DNA of 64,000 bases from an uncultured Enterorhabdus sp. (GTDB taxonomy: Bacteria; Actinomycetota; Coriobacteriia; Coriobacteriales; Eggerthellaceae), in assembly GCA_947649205.1 (NCBI GenBank), contig CANSQM010000007.1, positions 32,862 through 96,861 of the forward strand. Direction: 5' to 3'. Positions 1 to 8,570 of this stretch are shown piece by piece. Position 1 is the first letter of the stretch. The number at the start of each line of letters is the position of its first letter. Both the position numbers and the translations under genes were made by a program. The notes under the pieces are model-generated. The model worked only from the letters and a program-made list of their open reading frames with translations, was not told the DNA's origin and ran no database searches.

Positions 1-1955
1 TGTACATCTCCGCCTCCAACGAGCCGCGCTTCGGCATGCTGGCCTCCATTCTGGGCGCCGGCACGGGCGTGGAACCGGGCATCGACCGCGGCATCGGCAA
101 CGGCGTCGATCCGGCCATCGGCGGTGGCGGCTTCGCCTCCTGCACCAATGAGACGCGCGACTGGGTAAACGCGAATACCATCATCCTGAGCGGCATCAAC
201 TTCCTGGAGACCTCGCTCATGCGCTCCGACGATTTCTTCGATGCGAAGCGCGCCGGCGCGGAGATCATTGTGGTGGACCCACATTTCTCCACGACGGCTT
301 CGAAAGCCAGCCAGTGGATTCCTCTGAAGCCTGGCACCGACGGTGCGCTGTACCTGGCCATGATCTCGCACATCATCGACAACCAGTGGTACGACGAGGA
401 GTACATGATTGCCCACACGTCCATGCCGTTTCTGGTGGATGCAGTCAGCGGCCAGCTGCTGCGCAGCGGCAAGGCGCCCGAAGTCGATCCTGCGACGGGC
501 GAGGCTGTGGAACCGGCTGATTACCTTGTTTGGGACACCGCGACGAACCGGGCTGTTATCTACGACGATCCCGCGGCCGTGCCCACGCTGGAGGGCACCT
601 ACGAGGTGGACGGCGCGAAGGTCGCCACGGTGTTCGAGCAGCTGAAGGCCAGCCAGAGGGAGTACACCACCGCTTGGGCCGCCGAGAAGTGCGACATCGA
701 CCAGGAGGTCATCGAGAAGCTGGCGGAGAAGTACGCCACGGGCGGCCCGGCCTACCTGTGCTTCGGCTATGGCGGTTCCGACAAGTTCTCCAATCCCGAT
801 ATCCAGGGCCACGCCATGGTGATCCTCACAGCGCTTACGGGCCAGATCGGCAAGCCCGGCGCTGCTCTGGGCCATCCCGGTGGCGGTCAGGGCTACGGCG
901 CATCGCTCGCCGCCTGGCCCCTGCCCGTGGATATGGTGCCTGCTGAGATTCCCGTGCGAGCCGACCGCTTCGCCGACACCGACGCCGGCGTGCACGTCAT
1001 CATCTCGCTCGGCAACACGTTGCAGCAGTACTACGCGAACATGAACAAGACGCGCACCTGGCTCGACAGCCTCGACTTCATCCTGCATGTGGGCATGTAC
1101 GACGAGGATTCCGTGGCCTTCGCCGACGTGGTGCTGCCGGTGTGCTCCAAGTTCGAGGACACTGTGGAGCACAGCATCGTGCGCGGCGGCTACAACCACA
1201 TACAGCTGTCGCAGAAGTGCATCGACCCTCTGTTTGAGGCGCTGCCCGACTACGACGTGATGTACCGCATCGCGCAGTCCGTGGGGTTGGAATCTGTGCT
1301 GCCAGCTGATGCCGAGGAGCTGGCTCGCTTCTCTATCGACAACGCCGAGGACCCGCTGGTGGCCGGTATCACCTTCGATGCCCTGGTGAAGAACAACAAC
1401 ACTATGCCCCTTGCCGGCATCGAGGAGCCCCGCATCGGCTTTGCCGACCTTCAGTTTCCCACGCCTACCGGCCGCATGGAGATTTACTACGAGCCCCAGC
1501 ATCATTCGGGCCAGGCCCTGCCCCAATGGGAGGAGAACAACGAGGTCTTCGACGGCAACCCGCTCATGGATAAGTACCCACTGCAACTCGCCCAGACCCG
1601 CACGCGCTTCTTCGTGCACTCGCACTTCCGCGGTGCTGCGTGGCTCGCGCAGTTCTATACCGGGCGCATCGAGTTGAATCCGCAAGCCATGGAAGAGCGC
1701 GGCCTGGCCGACGGCGACATCGTGGAGGTCTTCAACGACCGCGGCACCTTCAGCTGTCCGGTATATGGCAACAACGCCATTCGCCCCACATCGGCCCGCA
1801 TCTACGAGGCCGCCTGGTCGAAGGACTGCACGTCCGGCAATCCGCAGAACGTGACGAACGACCACGTGAACGAACGCGACGCCGACCTCATTACCGGCGC
1901 CCCCATTCCCTTCAACGACACGCTGGTGGAAGTGCGAAAGGCTCAGGGTGAGTAA
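1..1955 (+). CDS. Molybdopterin oxidoreductase catalytic subunit, DMSO reductase family (5' partial)
   Basis: The frame is open from the first base (first complete codon at 3) and no start is visible, so the N-terminus with any Tat signal and the [4Fe-4S] cysteines lies upstream. What remains is the bulk of a bis-MGD oxidoreductase: a central domain with WIPLKPGTDGALYLAM, a standard MGD-binding stretch, a second nucleotide-binding region around IISLGNTLQQYYANMNKT, and the C-terminal dinucleotide-binding beta-barrel (RIELNPQAMEERGLADGDIVEVFNDRG). Such subunits reduce or oxidise small substrates outside the membrane. The stop codon is followed at once by the ferredoxin subunit at 1957, then an NrfD anchor, giving an A-B-C complex. 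The family is secure; the substrate cannot be deduced. An internal ATG at 36 is not a credible start because the conserved fold continues upstream. Confidence 0.93.
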   Translation, partial: YISASNEPRFGMLASILGAGTGVEPGIDRGIGNGVDPAIGGGGFASCTNETRDWVNANTIILSGINFLETSLMRSDDFFDAKRAGAEIIVVDPHFSTTASKASQWIPLKPGTDGALYLAMISHIIDNQWYDEEYMIAHTSMPFLVDAVSGQLLRSGKAPEVDPATGEAVEPADYLVWDTATNRAVIYDDPAAVPTLEGTYEVDGAKVATVFEQLKASQREYTTAWAAEKCDIDQEVIEKLAEKYATGGPAYLCFGYGGSDKFSNPDIQGHAMVILTALTGQIGKPGAALGHPGGGQGYGASLAAWPLPVDMVPAEIPVRADRFADTDAGVHVIISLGNTLQQYYANMNKTRTWLDSLDFILHVGMYDEDSVAFADVVLPVCSKFEDTVEHSIVRGGYNHIQLSQKCIDPLFEALPDYDVMYRIAQSVGLESVLPADAEELARFSIDNAEDPLVAGITFDALVKNNNTMPLAGIEEPRIGFADLQFPTPTGRMEIYYEPQHHSGQALPQWEENNEVFDGNPLMDKYPLQLAQTRTRFFVHSHFRGAAWLAQFYTGRIELNPQAMEERGLADGDIVEVFNDRGTFSCPVYGNNAIRPTSARIYEAAWSKDCTSGNPQNVTNDHVNERDADLITGAPIPFNDTLVEVRKAQGE

Positions 1956-1956
1956 C

Positions 1957-2574
1957 ATGACGAAACTGGGAATTGCCATCGACTTGGAGCGCTGCGTGGG
2001 CTGCCATACCTGCGCCAACGCCTGCAAGATGCAGAACAACGTGCCCACCGGGATGCTGTGGAACCGCGTGCTCACCGAGGGCTGCGAGTGCATCGACGGC
2101 GCGGTGGGCACTTATCCGAATCTGACGCGCACCTTCCTTCCCCTGGCGTGCCAGCACTGCGAGAATCCCGCCTGCCTGCGGGCCTGCCCCACCGGTGCCA
2201 CCTACAAGGACGACATGGGCCGCGTGGAGATCGACTACGACAAGTGCATCGGCTGCCGTATGTGCATGGCCGCCTGCCCCTACAACGCTCGCTCCTTCAA
2301 CTGGGAGGAGCCCGTGCGCGACGTGGACTTCAACTACGGCGACGCGGCGGTGCCGGCTCGCGCCAAGGGCGTGGCCGAGAAGTGCACCTTGTGCAAGGAA
2401 CGCACCGATCGCGGCGAGGAGCCCATGTGCGTGAAATGCTGCCCCACCCAGGCCCGCATCTTCGGTGACTTGGATGATCCGAATTCCGAGGTGTCTCGGG
2501 TCGTCGTCAATCGCGGCGCCCACGTGCTTCTGGAAGAGCAAGGCACGCGCCCGCAGGTGTACTACTTCGATTAA
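1957..2574 (+). CDS. DmsB-like four-cluster [4Fe-4S] ferredoxin subunit
   Basis: A 205-residue electron-transfer subunit that should link the NrfD membrane subunit at 2721 to the molybdoenzyme just upstream. Four cysteine groups are visible: CVGCHTCANAC near the N-terminus, CQHCENPACLRACPTG, CIGCRMCMAACPY, and CTLCKERTDRGEEPMCVKCCP, the usual pattern of DmsB/PhsB/NrfC-type proteins carrying four cubane clusters. The ATG at 1957 is preferred: the catalytic-subunit stop ends at 1955 and a GGGTGAG stretch lies just upstream. A GTG at 1948 would add three residues and overlap the previous gene. There is no signal peptide; by analogy the protein is carried out with its Tat-bearing partner. Length and cluster pattern are typical for the family. 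Confidence 0.93.
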   Translation: MTKLGIAIDLERCVGCHTCANACKMQNNVPTGMLWNRVLTEGCECIDGAVGTYPNLTRTFLPLACQHCENPACLRACPTGATYKDDMGRVEIDYDKCIGCRMCMAACPYNARSFNWEEPVRDVDFNYGDAAVPARAKGVAEKCTLCKERTDRGEEPMCVKCCPTQARIFGDLDDPNSEVSRVVVNRGAHVLLEEQGTRPQVYYFD

Positions 2575-2720
2575 GCGCAGCGGGGGCGGCGTCGCTCCCG
2601 CGATCCCCCCGGCGGGGTGCTTTTGAGGGGTCCGGTATCGCGGACCTCGGGGCCGCTGAGGTCTTCTTCGGCCCGTGCGGCCGCCCCGCCCTCGTTTTCC
2701 CCGTCTGAAAGGTTTGGAAA

Positions 2721-3923
2721 ATGGAACTGTTCAAGCGAAACAAAGTCGTCACGGCGGTGCTGGCCGTGCTCGCCTGCATCGGCGTGGGCGCCTGGATCTA
2801 CCAACTCATGGGCGGCCTGGCCGTGACCGGCATGTCCAACGGCGTGTCCTGGGGCGCCTACATCACCATGTTCATGTTCTTCGTGGGCCTCTCTGCCGGC
2901 GGCCTCATCGTGGCCTCCTCCGCCAGCATCTTCCACATCACGGCGTTCAAGCGCGTGGCCATGCCGGCGGTCATCCTGTCCACGGTGTGCATCTGCTTGG
3001 CTGGCATGTTCGTGCTCATCGATCTGGGCGGCATCCAGCGCGTGTGGCGCATCGTGACCGGCCCGAACCCGGCGTCGCCTTTGGTGTGGGACATCTGCGT
3101 CATCACCTGCTACCTGGTCATTAACGTCCTGTACCTGTACTTCATGCGGAAGGGGGCCAAGCGCGCCGTGGCCATGGTGTCCCGCTTCGCCCTGCCCTGT
3201 GCCATCCTCGTGCACTCGGTGACTGCCTGGATCTTCGGCCTGCAAATCGCCAAGGAGGGCTGGTTCACGGCCATCATGGCCCCCATCTTTGTGGCGAGCG
3301 CCATGGATTCGGGCCTGGCCCTGCTGCTCATCGTGCTGGTGGCGCTGAACGCCTCGGGCCGCTTTAAGACCCCCAAGGAGCTCATCGCGAGCCTGGCCGG
3401 CCTGCTTGCCACCTGCATCGCCGTGGACGGCTACTTCATCTTCTGCGAGGTGCTGACCATGGCCTACCCCGGTGCCGCCGGCGCCGAGACGCTGGCCCTC
3501 ATGACGGCCGGCCCCACCGCCCCGTTCTTTTGGTTTGAAGTTGTCGGCGGCCTGCTCATTCCCTTCTGCGTGCTGGTTTTCGCGAAGAACCGCGCGAAGA
3601 CAGGGCTCGTGGTGGGCGCGAGCGTGCTCGTGGTGGCGGGCGTGCTGTGCAAGCGCGTGTGGCTGCTGTTCACCTCATTTATCGGTCAGAATGTGGCCGG
3701 TGCCCCGGGTGTGATGAGCGCCGATGGCTGGACGATGGCCGGCGCCTACGCGCCCACGCTCGTGGAGATAGCCATCATTGTGGGCGTGGTGTCGGTGGGT
3801 GCCCTCGGCTTTATGGCCCTGGCCTCGAAGCTGCTCGTGCCCGCGGCCGAGGAGGAGGCGGTTCCGGCCGTGGCCTCCCGCGCCAGCGCCCCCGAGCTGG
3901 AGTTCGACCTGCAGGTCGCGTAA
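2721..3923 (+). CDS. NrfD/PsrC-family membrane anchor subunit
   Basis: A 400-residue polytopic protein with about ten hydrophobic segments, belonging to the NrfD (polysulfide reductase PsrC) family of quinol-interacting anchors without haem. Recognisable stretches are ITMFMFFVGLSAGGLIVASS in the first third and LVHSVTAWIFGLQIAKEGW mid-protein; both recur in the paralogue at 50281. It completes the A-B-C operon and should exchange electrons between the menaquinone pool and the ferredoxin subunit. The 146-bp gap after the ferredoxin gene holds a short dyad (GACCTC at 2643-2648, GAGGTC at 2658-2663) that may act as an intercistronic stem. The start at 2721 follows a GAAAGG ribosome-binding site. 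Confidence 0.92.
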   Translation: MELFKRNKVVTAVLAVLACIGVGAWIYQLMGGLAVTGMSNGVSWGAYITMFMFFVGLSAGGLIVASSASIFHITAFKRVAMPAVILSTVCICLAGMFVLIDLGGIQRVWRIVTGPNPASPLVWDICVITCYLVINVLYLYFMRKGAKRAVAMVSRFALPCAILVHSVTAWIFGLQIAKEGWFTAIMAPIFVASAMDSGLALLLIVLVALNASGRFKTPKELIASLAGLLATCIAVDGYFIFCEVLTMAYPGAAGAETLALMTAGPTAPFFWFEVVGGLLIPFCVLVFAKNRAKTGLVVGASVLVVAGVLCKRVWLLFTSFIGQNVAGAPGVMSADGWTMAGAYAPTLVEIAIIVGVVSVGALGFMALASKLLVPAAEEEAVPAVASRASAPELEFDLQVA

Positions 3924-4201
3924 GCGGGGAAGGGGCCGCGAAGGGCGTTTGGAGCTTTGCCGTTAAGCCGGGGCGCTGAACCCCTGCGACGCGGCGTTGG
4001 TTACGGGATAGTGGCGGGGCCAGGCCCTGTTCAACCGATTGTTTTCAAGGGCCGTCGCACGGGCCCGATTTTGTGCAGTCGCTTTAACATGGTGTCCATA
4101 GGAGATGGTTCCGCTGTCGCTTACGCCGCGGGGAGGGCGGTGGCACAACGGCAGGGGCCAGGATAGGGGCGTTACGGGCCCCGAGCGATAGGAGTTGTCT
4201 T

Positions 4202-4768
4202 ATGGAGAAGATTTTGGATCTGGTGCGGTCGAACAACTTGGTGCAGGCGGTGCTGTGCATAGCCTTCGGCCTGTTTCTCATGATTTACCCCTCCATAACC
4301 ATCCAGGGCATCATCATGCTGTTCGGCGTGGCTTTGGCCCTCATGGGCGCGGCCGGTCTGGTGTCCTACTTCCGCCAGAAGAGCGTGCGCTATCGCAATA
4401 CGGGTACGCTTATGGGAGCGGTCTTCTACCTCATCATCGCGCTTATCGCCTTCGTGTTTCCCAAGGTAATTGCCGGGTTCTTCTCGGTGGTGCTCGGTGT
4501 GGTGCTCATCCTGTTCGCCATTGTGAACGTGGTGCGGGCCCTGGGGCTGCGCGCCTTCGGGGGCAGTATCTGGATCGCCGTGCTCGTGGCCGCCGTCATC
4601 GTGGGCGTCGGCGGCGTGCTCATCGTGGTGAATCCCTGGGGCGCTTCCATGACCTTCGTGCTGGTGCTCGGCGCGGCCTTCATCGCCAACGGTGCCGTGG
4701 ACCTGTTCATCGAGTGGTACGCCCGCGATTCCGCCAAGCAGGCCGACCTTATGGAGCGTCCCCGCTAG
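4202..4768 (+). CDS. DUF308 / HdeD-type small membrane protein
   Basis: A 188-residue protein made almost entirely of six hydrophobic helices in three pairs, with short polar loops (for example YFRQKSVRYRNTG) and a charged C-terminal tail. This arrangement matches the DUF308/HdeD family; HdeD in Escherichia coli is linked to acid resistance, but for most members the role is unknown. Translation starts at ATG 4202 after an AGGAG site. It is monocistronic: about 280 bp separate it from the molybdoenzyme operon upstream, and a terminator-like hairpin lies at 4930-4956. Nothing in the context suggests a specific function. Confidence 0.8.
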   Translation: MEKILDLVRSNNLVQAVLCIAFGLFLMIYPSITIQGIIMLFGVALALMGAAGLVSYFRQKSVRYRNTGTLMGAVFYLIIALIAFVFPKVIAGFFSVVLGVVLILFAIVNVVRALGLRAFGGSIWIAVLVAAVIVGVGGVLIVVNPWGASMTFVLVLGAAFIANGAVDLFIEWYARDSAKQADLMERPR

Positions 4769-4929
4769 GGTATGCTCGGTGCGGGCCGGGGCGCGTGGCG
4801 CGGAGCGTTGCGGCGGTGCCTTGCCGCGTCGCCGTGCCGGCATTCCCCGCTCCTTCCGCATTCCACCGACGCGCATTCGGTTTTGCCGATGGCGGCCCGT
4901 CGCGGGCTTCTATAACCTAATTGCTCCAT

Positions 4930-4956
4930 GACCCCTGCTCGCGCGGGGGTCTTTGC
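4930..4956 (+). terminator. Probable intrinsic terminator after the DUF308 gene
   Basis: Stem GACCCC (4930-4935) with GGGGTC (4946-4951) over a GC-rich loop, followed by TTTGCT. The U-tract is short. It separates the DUF308 gene from the aromatic amino acid genes. Confidence 0.5.
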
Positions 4957-5044
4957 TATCATGAACCCACGCGAGGGCCGATCGTGCCGGAGACGGCGCG
5001 CCGGCCATGCTCGTTCAAGTTTTTGGTACACGAAAGGAAAAGCG

Positions 5045-5326
5045 ATGTCTGAAGAGAACAGCAATCTTGCCGAGATTCAGAAGCATCGTGAGCAGATCGA
5101 CGCCATTGATCGCGAGATCGTCGCGCTTTTGAACAAGCGCGCCGGCCACTCGCTGGTCATTCGCGGTCTGAAACCCGGTGCGCATCTGGGTCTGTACGAC
5201 GCGCGCCGCGAGGAGGAGATCTTCGCGCGGGTGGACAGCTACAACGAGGGGCCGCTGTATAACGAGAACCTCCGCGAGATTTATGCCACCATCCTCAAGA
5301 TCATGAAGGAGACGCCGTCCGTATGA
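5045..5326 (+). CDS. Chorismate mutase, AroQ type
   Basis: A 93-residue all-helical protein that should convert chorismate to prephenate, the branch point to phenylalanine and tyrosine. The N-terminal helix (EIQKHREQIDAIDREIVALL), the NKRAGHSLVIRGLK segment with conserved Arg and Lys, and the DARREEEIFARV helix follow the AroQ pattern. The start at 5045 is chosen because GAAAGGAAAAGCG gives a ribosome-binding site and the conserved helix begins shortly after; the frame is open further upstream without conserved sequence. The stop overlaps the DAHP synthase ATG, so the two are translationally coupled and presumably cooperate in flux control of the shikimate pathway. Confidence 0.88.
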   Translation: MSEENSNLAEIQKHREQIDAIDREIVALLNKRAGHSLVIRGLKPGAHLGLYDARREEEIFARVDSYNEGPLYNENLREIYATILKIMKETPSV

Positions 5327-6123
5327 GCGAAGTGAAGATTGCCCCCATCCCCGATCTCGGCCAGCGCACGGACGAGATCACCATTTACGCCGGGCCCTGC
5401 TCGGTGGAATCGGCCGAGCAGTTCAACGAGGTGGCGGAGTGCGTCGCCGACCTCGGCCTCTCCTGGATTCGTGGCGGCGCCTTCAAGCCCCGCACCAACC
5501 CGCACTCCTTCCAGGGCCTCGGTGAAGAGGCGCTGAAGATCATGAAGAACGCCGGCGACACCTACGGCCTGAAGACGCTCACCGAGGTCATGGATTCGGC
5601 CCACTGCCAGCTGGTGGCCGACTACGTGGACGGCCTGCAGGTGGGTGCCCGCAACTTCCAGAACTTCAGCCTGCTGAAGAAGATCGGCCAGGTGACCGCC
5701 GAGAGCCAGCAGATGGTGCTGTACAAGCGCGGTTTCGCCGGCACCATCGCCGAGTGGCTGGCCGCCACCGACTACATCACTGACTGCGGCAACAACAACG
5801 TGGTGCTGTGCGAGCGCGGCATCCGCACCTTCGAGACGGCTACCCGCTTCACGTTGGATATCGCCGCAGTGCCGGTCATCCACAAGCAGTCGCTGTACCC
5901 GGTGTGCATCGACGTGTCGCACCCGGCCGGCCAGCGCGACCTGGTGCCGGCTCTGGCGAAGGCGGCCGTGGCGGCCGGGGCCGACTCGCTCATGATCGAG
6001 GTGCACCCCAACCCGCCCGTGGCCCTGTCCGACGGTCCCCAGCAGCTGACCCCGGCCCAGTTCCGCGAGCTCGTGGCCGAGCTGCGCGATCTGGCCGCCT
6101 GCCTGGGCAAGAAGATCGTATAG
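5323..6123 (+). CDS. aroF: 3-deoxy-7-phosphoheptulonate (DAHP) synthase, AroA-beta/KDOPS-like class
   Basis: A 266-residue TIM-barrel enzyme condensing phosphoenolpyruvate and erythrose 4-phosphate in the first step of the shikimate pathway. Signature stretches in order are IYAGPCSVES, GGAFKPRTNPHSFQGLG, LQVGARNFQNFSLLKK, VVLCERGIRTFE, DVSHPAGQRDLV and LMIEVHPNPPVALSDG, with metal-binding Cys, His, Glu and Asp in their usual places. This is the short, KDO8P-synthase-like class. It has no fused regulatory domain; the adjacent chorismate mutase, coupled by a 4-bp overlap, may supply feedback sensitivity, as known for CM-DAHPS pairs (inference). A strong terminator follows at 6186-6232. Confidence 0.95.
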   Translation: MSEVKIAPIPDLGQRTDEITIYAGPCSVESAEQFNEVAECVADLGLSWIRGGAFKPRTNPHSFQGLGEEALKIMKNAGDTYGLKTLTEVMDSAHCQLVADYVDGLQVGARNFQNFSLLKKIGQVTAESQQMVLYKRGFAGTIAEWLAATDYITDCGNNNVVLCERGIRTFETATRFTLDIAAVPVIHKQSLYPVCIDVSHPAGQRDLVPALAKAAVAAGADSLMIEVHPNPPVALSDGPQQLTPAQFRELVAELRDLAACLGKKIV

Positions 6124-6185
6124 CGCGAGGACGGGCGCTGCGAGAAAGGCGTCTTCGAGCGGAACAGGTCCCGAGCACTTTTGGA

Positions 6186-6232
6186 CTGCCTCCCATTTCC
6201 TGGTAACGGGAAACAGGAGGCAGCCCATTTTT
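6186..6232 (+). terminator. Intrinsic terminator of the chorismate mutase-DAHP synthase operon
   Basis: Stem CTGCCTCC (6186-6193) with GGAGGCAG (6216-6223), extended inward by TTTCC/GGAAA, then CCCATTTTT. A classic factor-independent terminator on the plus strand. Confidence 0.8.
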
Positions 6233-6250
6233 CGTGCCCAGGGCCTTCCA

Positions 6251-6398
6251 ATTGCGAAGAAAACGACGGTTCTCGTGGTTTTTGTGGGTGCGTGAGGGAT
6301 ATTTGCCGTATGGCGTCTCGAATAACCGCAGGCCAGATTGCTTCGCTCGTTCTTCGTTGACGTTTCGAGCTACGAGAACCGTCATTTTCGTCGCAATT
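6251..6398. repeat. Inverted-repeat pair, copy 1 (upstream of nuclease-like gene)
   Basis: The unit TTGCGAAGAAAACGACGG, continuing to TTCTCGT, is at 6252-6277, and its near-exact reverse complement (TACGAGAACCGTCATTTTCG onward) is at 6371-6397, about 93 bp apart. The same pair recurs at 7629-7764, so this is a repeated REP/MITE-like element and not a chance hairpin. The 479 bp between 6124 and 6602 hold only the terminator, this element and the promoter region of the next gene. Confidence 0.85.
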
Positions 6399-6602
6399 CG
6401 CAATCGTGGAACCGGAAAAGGGAGGCCGTCGCAACGGCGGTGTCGTTCACCGGCAGCCGGTGCCCCCCACCGGATGCTCCGGCGTGCACGATGTCTTTGC
6501 GGTGCTTCTCCCATATATATGCGGGCAACTCATTGCAGTGGAACCTTGGCGAAGGGTAATGTTTCTCGAAGCGGGTCAAAGCGTTGCCGCTACACTGCGT
6601 CC

Positions 6603-7601
6603 ATGCGAATTTTCCTTTACGGCATATCGTCCTTCTCGTATTGGCTGTCGGCTTCGTACCGTCCCGACAGCAGTTGCGCTGTGGGCACGAACGCCTTGAA
6701 ATCCTGCGTTCCCAGTCGAAGGGCGGTGTCTTACTTAGAAGAATCGTTCCCGCAAATTCCCAAGCCCTATCACGTCCTCGTTCGCACCCATGCGAAGAGC
6801 CCTGTCCCCGAGGCGATAGCCCATGTGTCTATCTTCTCTTATCGGGAGAAGCCGTTTCTGCGTGTTGGGAATGGCGTGTTTGCAAGCTGTCCGGAGCTTT
6901 GTTTCGTGCAACTTGCCCTCTGCCTGCCCTTTCATGAGCTTGTAAAGGCGGGAGACGCCCTCTGTGGCACCTTTTTCATCAGCCCCGATTCCAGGGGTGG
7001 CCTGAACGATCGCATGCCCCTCACTAGCAAGAAGCGCATCGAATCATTCGTTCGGCGCAACCCCGGCCTGCGCGGGTCGAAAGCGGCGCGGCGGGCGCTT
7101 GGGTCTGTTGTCGACGGTGCCGCATCACCGCCGGAAGCATTTCTCTGGTCGGCGCTGAGCCTGTCGCAGCGTTACGGCGGTTATGGGATTCCGCATCTCG
7201 CGATGAATCGGCGCATCAGGCCGAGCAAGCGTGCGCGCCGCATTGCCCGACGGGAGACGCTTGTGCCCGACATCAGCAATGGTGTTGCCCGCTTGGCCAT
7301 CGAGTATGACTCAAATGCCGAGCACCTGACTTCCCGGCAGCTGTCTCGCGACGCCGCAAAGCGCCTCGCCCTCGAGGCCGATGGCTTCAAGGTGATTACG
7401 GTGACGACACGGCAGCTTTCCGACTGCCAGGAGATGAGAAACGTGGCCGAGCAGGTGAGCAAGCGCATGGGGCGTCGTTTGGAGGTGAAGGGGAAAAGCT
7501 TCGCGGTTTCGCGCCGGTTGCTCTACGCAACCGGCTGGTCGCTGAAAAGCTACCATCGACCAGAGTGGTTGAAAGGCGAATGGGCGCGCAGCGAGGCGTG
7601 A
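6603..7601 (+). CDS. Coriobacteriia-type protein with a C-terminal endonuclease-like (DUF559/Vsr-like) fold
   Basis: A 332-residue protein beginning MRIFLYGISSFSYWLSASY. I recognise this as a family common in Coriobacteriia: an N-terminal half in which short conserved stretches (CPELCFVQLALCLPFHELV, GDALCGTFFI, RKGLRGSKAARRAL-like) resemble AbiEi-type winged-helix antitoxin/DNA-binding proteins, and a C-terminal half with LAIEYDSNAEHLTSRQLSRD, LALEADGFKVITVTTRQLSD and a basic tail, resembling the E-x-D ... D-x-x-R core of DUF559/Vsr-like nucleases. The frame is open back to 6234, but conserved sequence starts at 6603 and the upstream part reads through the repeat at 6251. No partner gene is adjacent; inverted repeats flank it on both sides. 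Function unproven; family memory is my main evidence. Confidence 0.72.
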   Translation: MRIFLYGISSFSYWLSASYRPDSSCAVGTNALKSCVPSRRAVSYLEESFPQIPKPYHVLVRTHAKSPVPEAIAHVSIFSYREKPFLRVGNGVFASCPELCFVQLALCLPFHELVKAGDALCGTFFISPDSRGGLNDRMPLTSKKRIESFVRRNPGLRGSKAARRALGSVVDGAASPPEAFLWSALSLSQRYGGYGIPHLAMNRRIRPSKRARRIARRETLVPDISNGVARLAIEYDSNAEHLTSRQLSRDAAKRLALEADGFKVITVTTRQLSDCQEMRNVAEQVSKRMGRRLEVKGKSFAVSRRLLYATGWSLKSYHRPEWLKGEWARSEA

Positions 7602-7628
7602 GCGTATACCGAGAGTAGTCGGCTTGTT

Positions 7629-7764
7629 TTGCGAAGAAAACGACGGTTCTCGTAGTCCAGCGCAGGGGTTTTCGCGAGCGGGAATGAGTTTTCCCAGTTC
7701 GTGGAAAGCCGATCGGTTAAACTCCCCGCGCAAAACTACGAGAACCGTCGTTTTCTTCGCAATT
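7629..7764. repeat. Inverted-repeat pair, copy 2 (downstream of nuclease-like gene)
   Basis: The unit TTGCGAAGAAAACGACGG, continuing to TTCTCGTAGT, is at 7629-7656; its exact reverse complement, ACTACGAGAACC to TTCGCAA, is at 7735-7762, with a 78-bp spacer. The arms match those at 6251-6398 almost perfectly while the spacers differ, so the arms are the conserved part. Confidence 0.88.
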
Positions 7765-7802
7765 CGGTGCAGTGCCGTCGGTCTTGCGGTGCCCGCGCGT
7801 TC

Positions 7803-8570
7803 CTACCCCGTCACGGCTAGGGCGATGGCGGCTCCCAGGATGAGGATGCAGGCGGCCAGGGCCAGGTAGTCCTCGGTGCGCAGGGGGTAGTCCTTGTAGC
7901 CGCTCGCGCGGGTGCGCAGGTTGAAGCCGCGCACCTCGGCGGCGATGGCGGCGGAGTTCGTCTTGCGCACGGAGCTCACGAGCAGGGGCACGCACAGGGG
8001 CATCATGAGCCGCAGCTTCTTCGCGAGAGAGCCGTCGAATTCCACGCCGCGGGCCGTCTGGGCTTCCATGATGCCGGCCATGTCGTTCATGAACACGGGG
8101 ATGAAGTGCACCGTGGACGTGAAGGTGAAGGCGTACTTGTAGGGCACGTGCAGCTGCTTCACGGCGGAGTTCGTGATGTCGCTCATACGGGTGACGTAGA
8201 ACACGAGGAATAGCGGGATGGCCGCCGCCTCCAGGCGCGCGATGGCCGTAAGCGCTGCCAGCAAGCTGCCGGTGCCGAGGTAGCCCCAGGGCAGGGCGAT
8301 GAGGGGCTCTCCCGTCGGGGTGGTGAGCAACAGCACCACGGCCAGGATGAGCGAGAACGCGAAGACGGCTTTCGTGAGACCCGCGGTCTCGCGGCCCAAT
8401 CCGCAGCCAACGGCCAGGGCCACGGCCCCGGCGAGCAGCACGCCCAGGAAGACCAGGTTGCTCGTGGTGAAACAGGCGATGGCGAACAGGATGGCGCAGA
8501 TGAGCTTCACCGATGGGTTCATGCGATGGAGAAAGCTCGTGCCGGGCACATATTCCAGGAACTTGGCCAT
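7803..8570 (-). CDS. ecfT: ECF transporter transmembrane component EcfT
   Basis: A 255-residue membrane protein with five or six helices and the coupling signature of EcfT/CbiQ proteins near the C-terminus (EARGVEFDGSLAKKLRLMMPL and AAIAAEVRGFNLRTRA), whose Ala-Arg-Gly motifs contact the two ATPases. It should couple ATP hydrolysis to substrate uptake through the S component at 10581. Its ATG overlaps the stop of the preceding ATPase gene by one base, so it is the last gene of a four-gene minus-strand operon S-A-A-T. Length and motifs are normal for the family. Confidence 0.9.
   Translation of the reverse strand: MAKFLEYVPGTSFLHRMNPSVKLICAILFAIACFTTSNLVFLGVLLAGAVALAVGCGLGRETAGLTKAVFAFSLILAVVLLLTTPTGEPLIALPWGYLGTGSLLAALTAIARLEAAAIPLFLVFYVTRMSDITNSAVKQLHVPYKYAFTFTSTVHFIPVFMNDMAGIMEAQTARGVEFDGSLAKKLRLMMPLCVPLLVSSVRKTNSAAIAAEVRGFNLRTRASGYKDYPLRTEDYLALAACILILGAAIALAVTG

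Noticed and set aside
6234..6602. Longer start for the nuclease-like gene
   Set aside because: The added region reads through a repeat element, has no conserved sequence and no ribosome-binding site.
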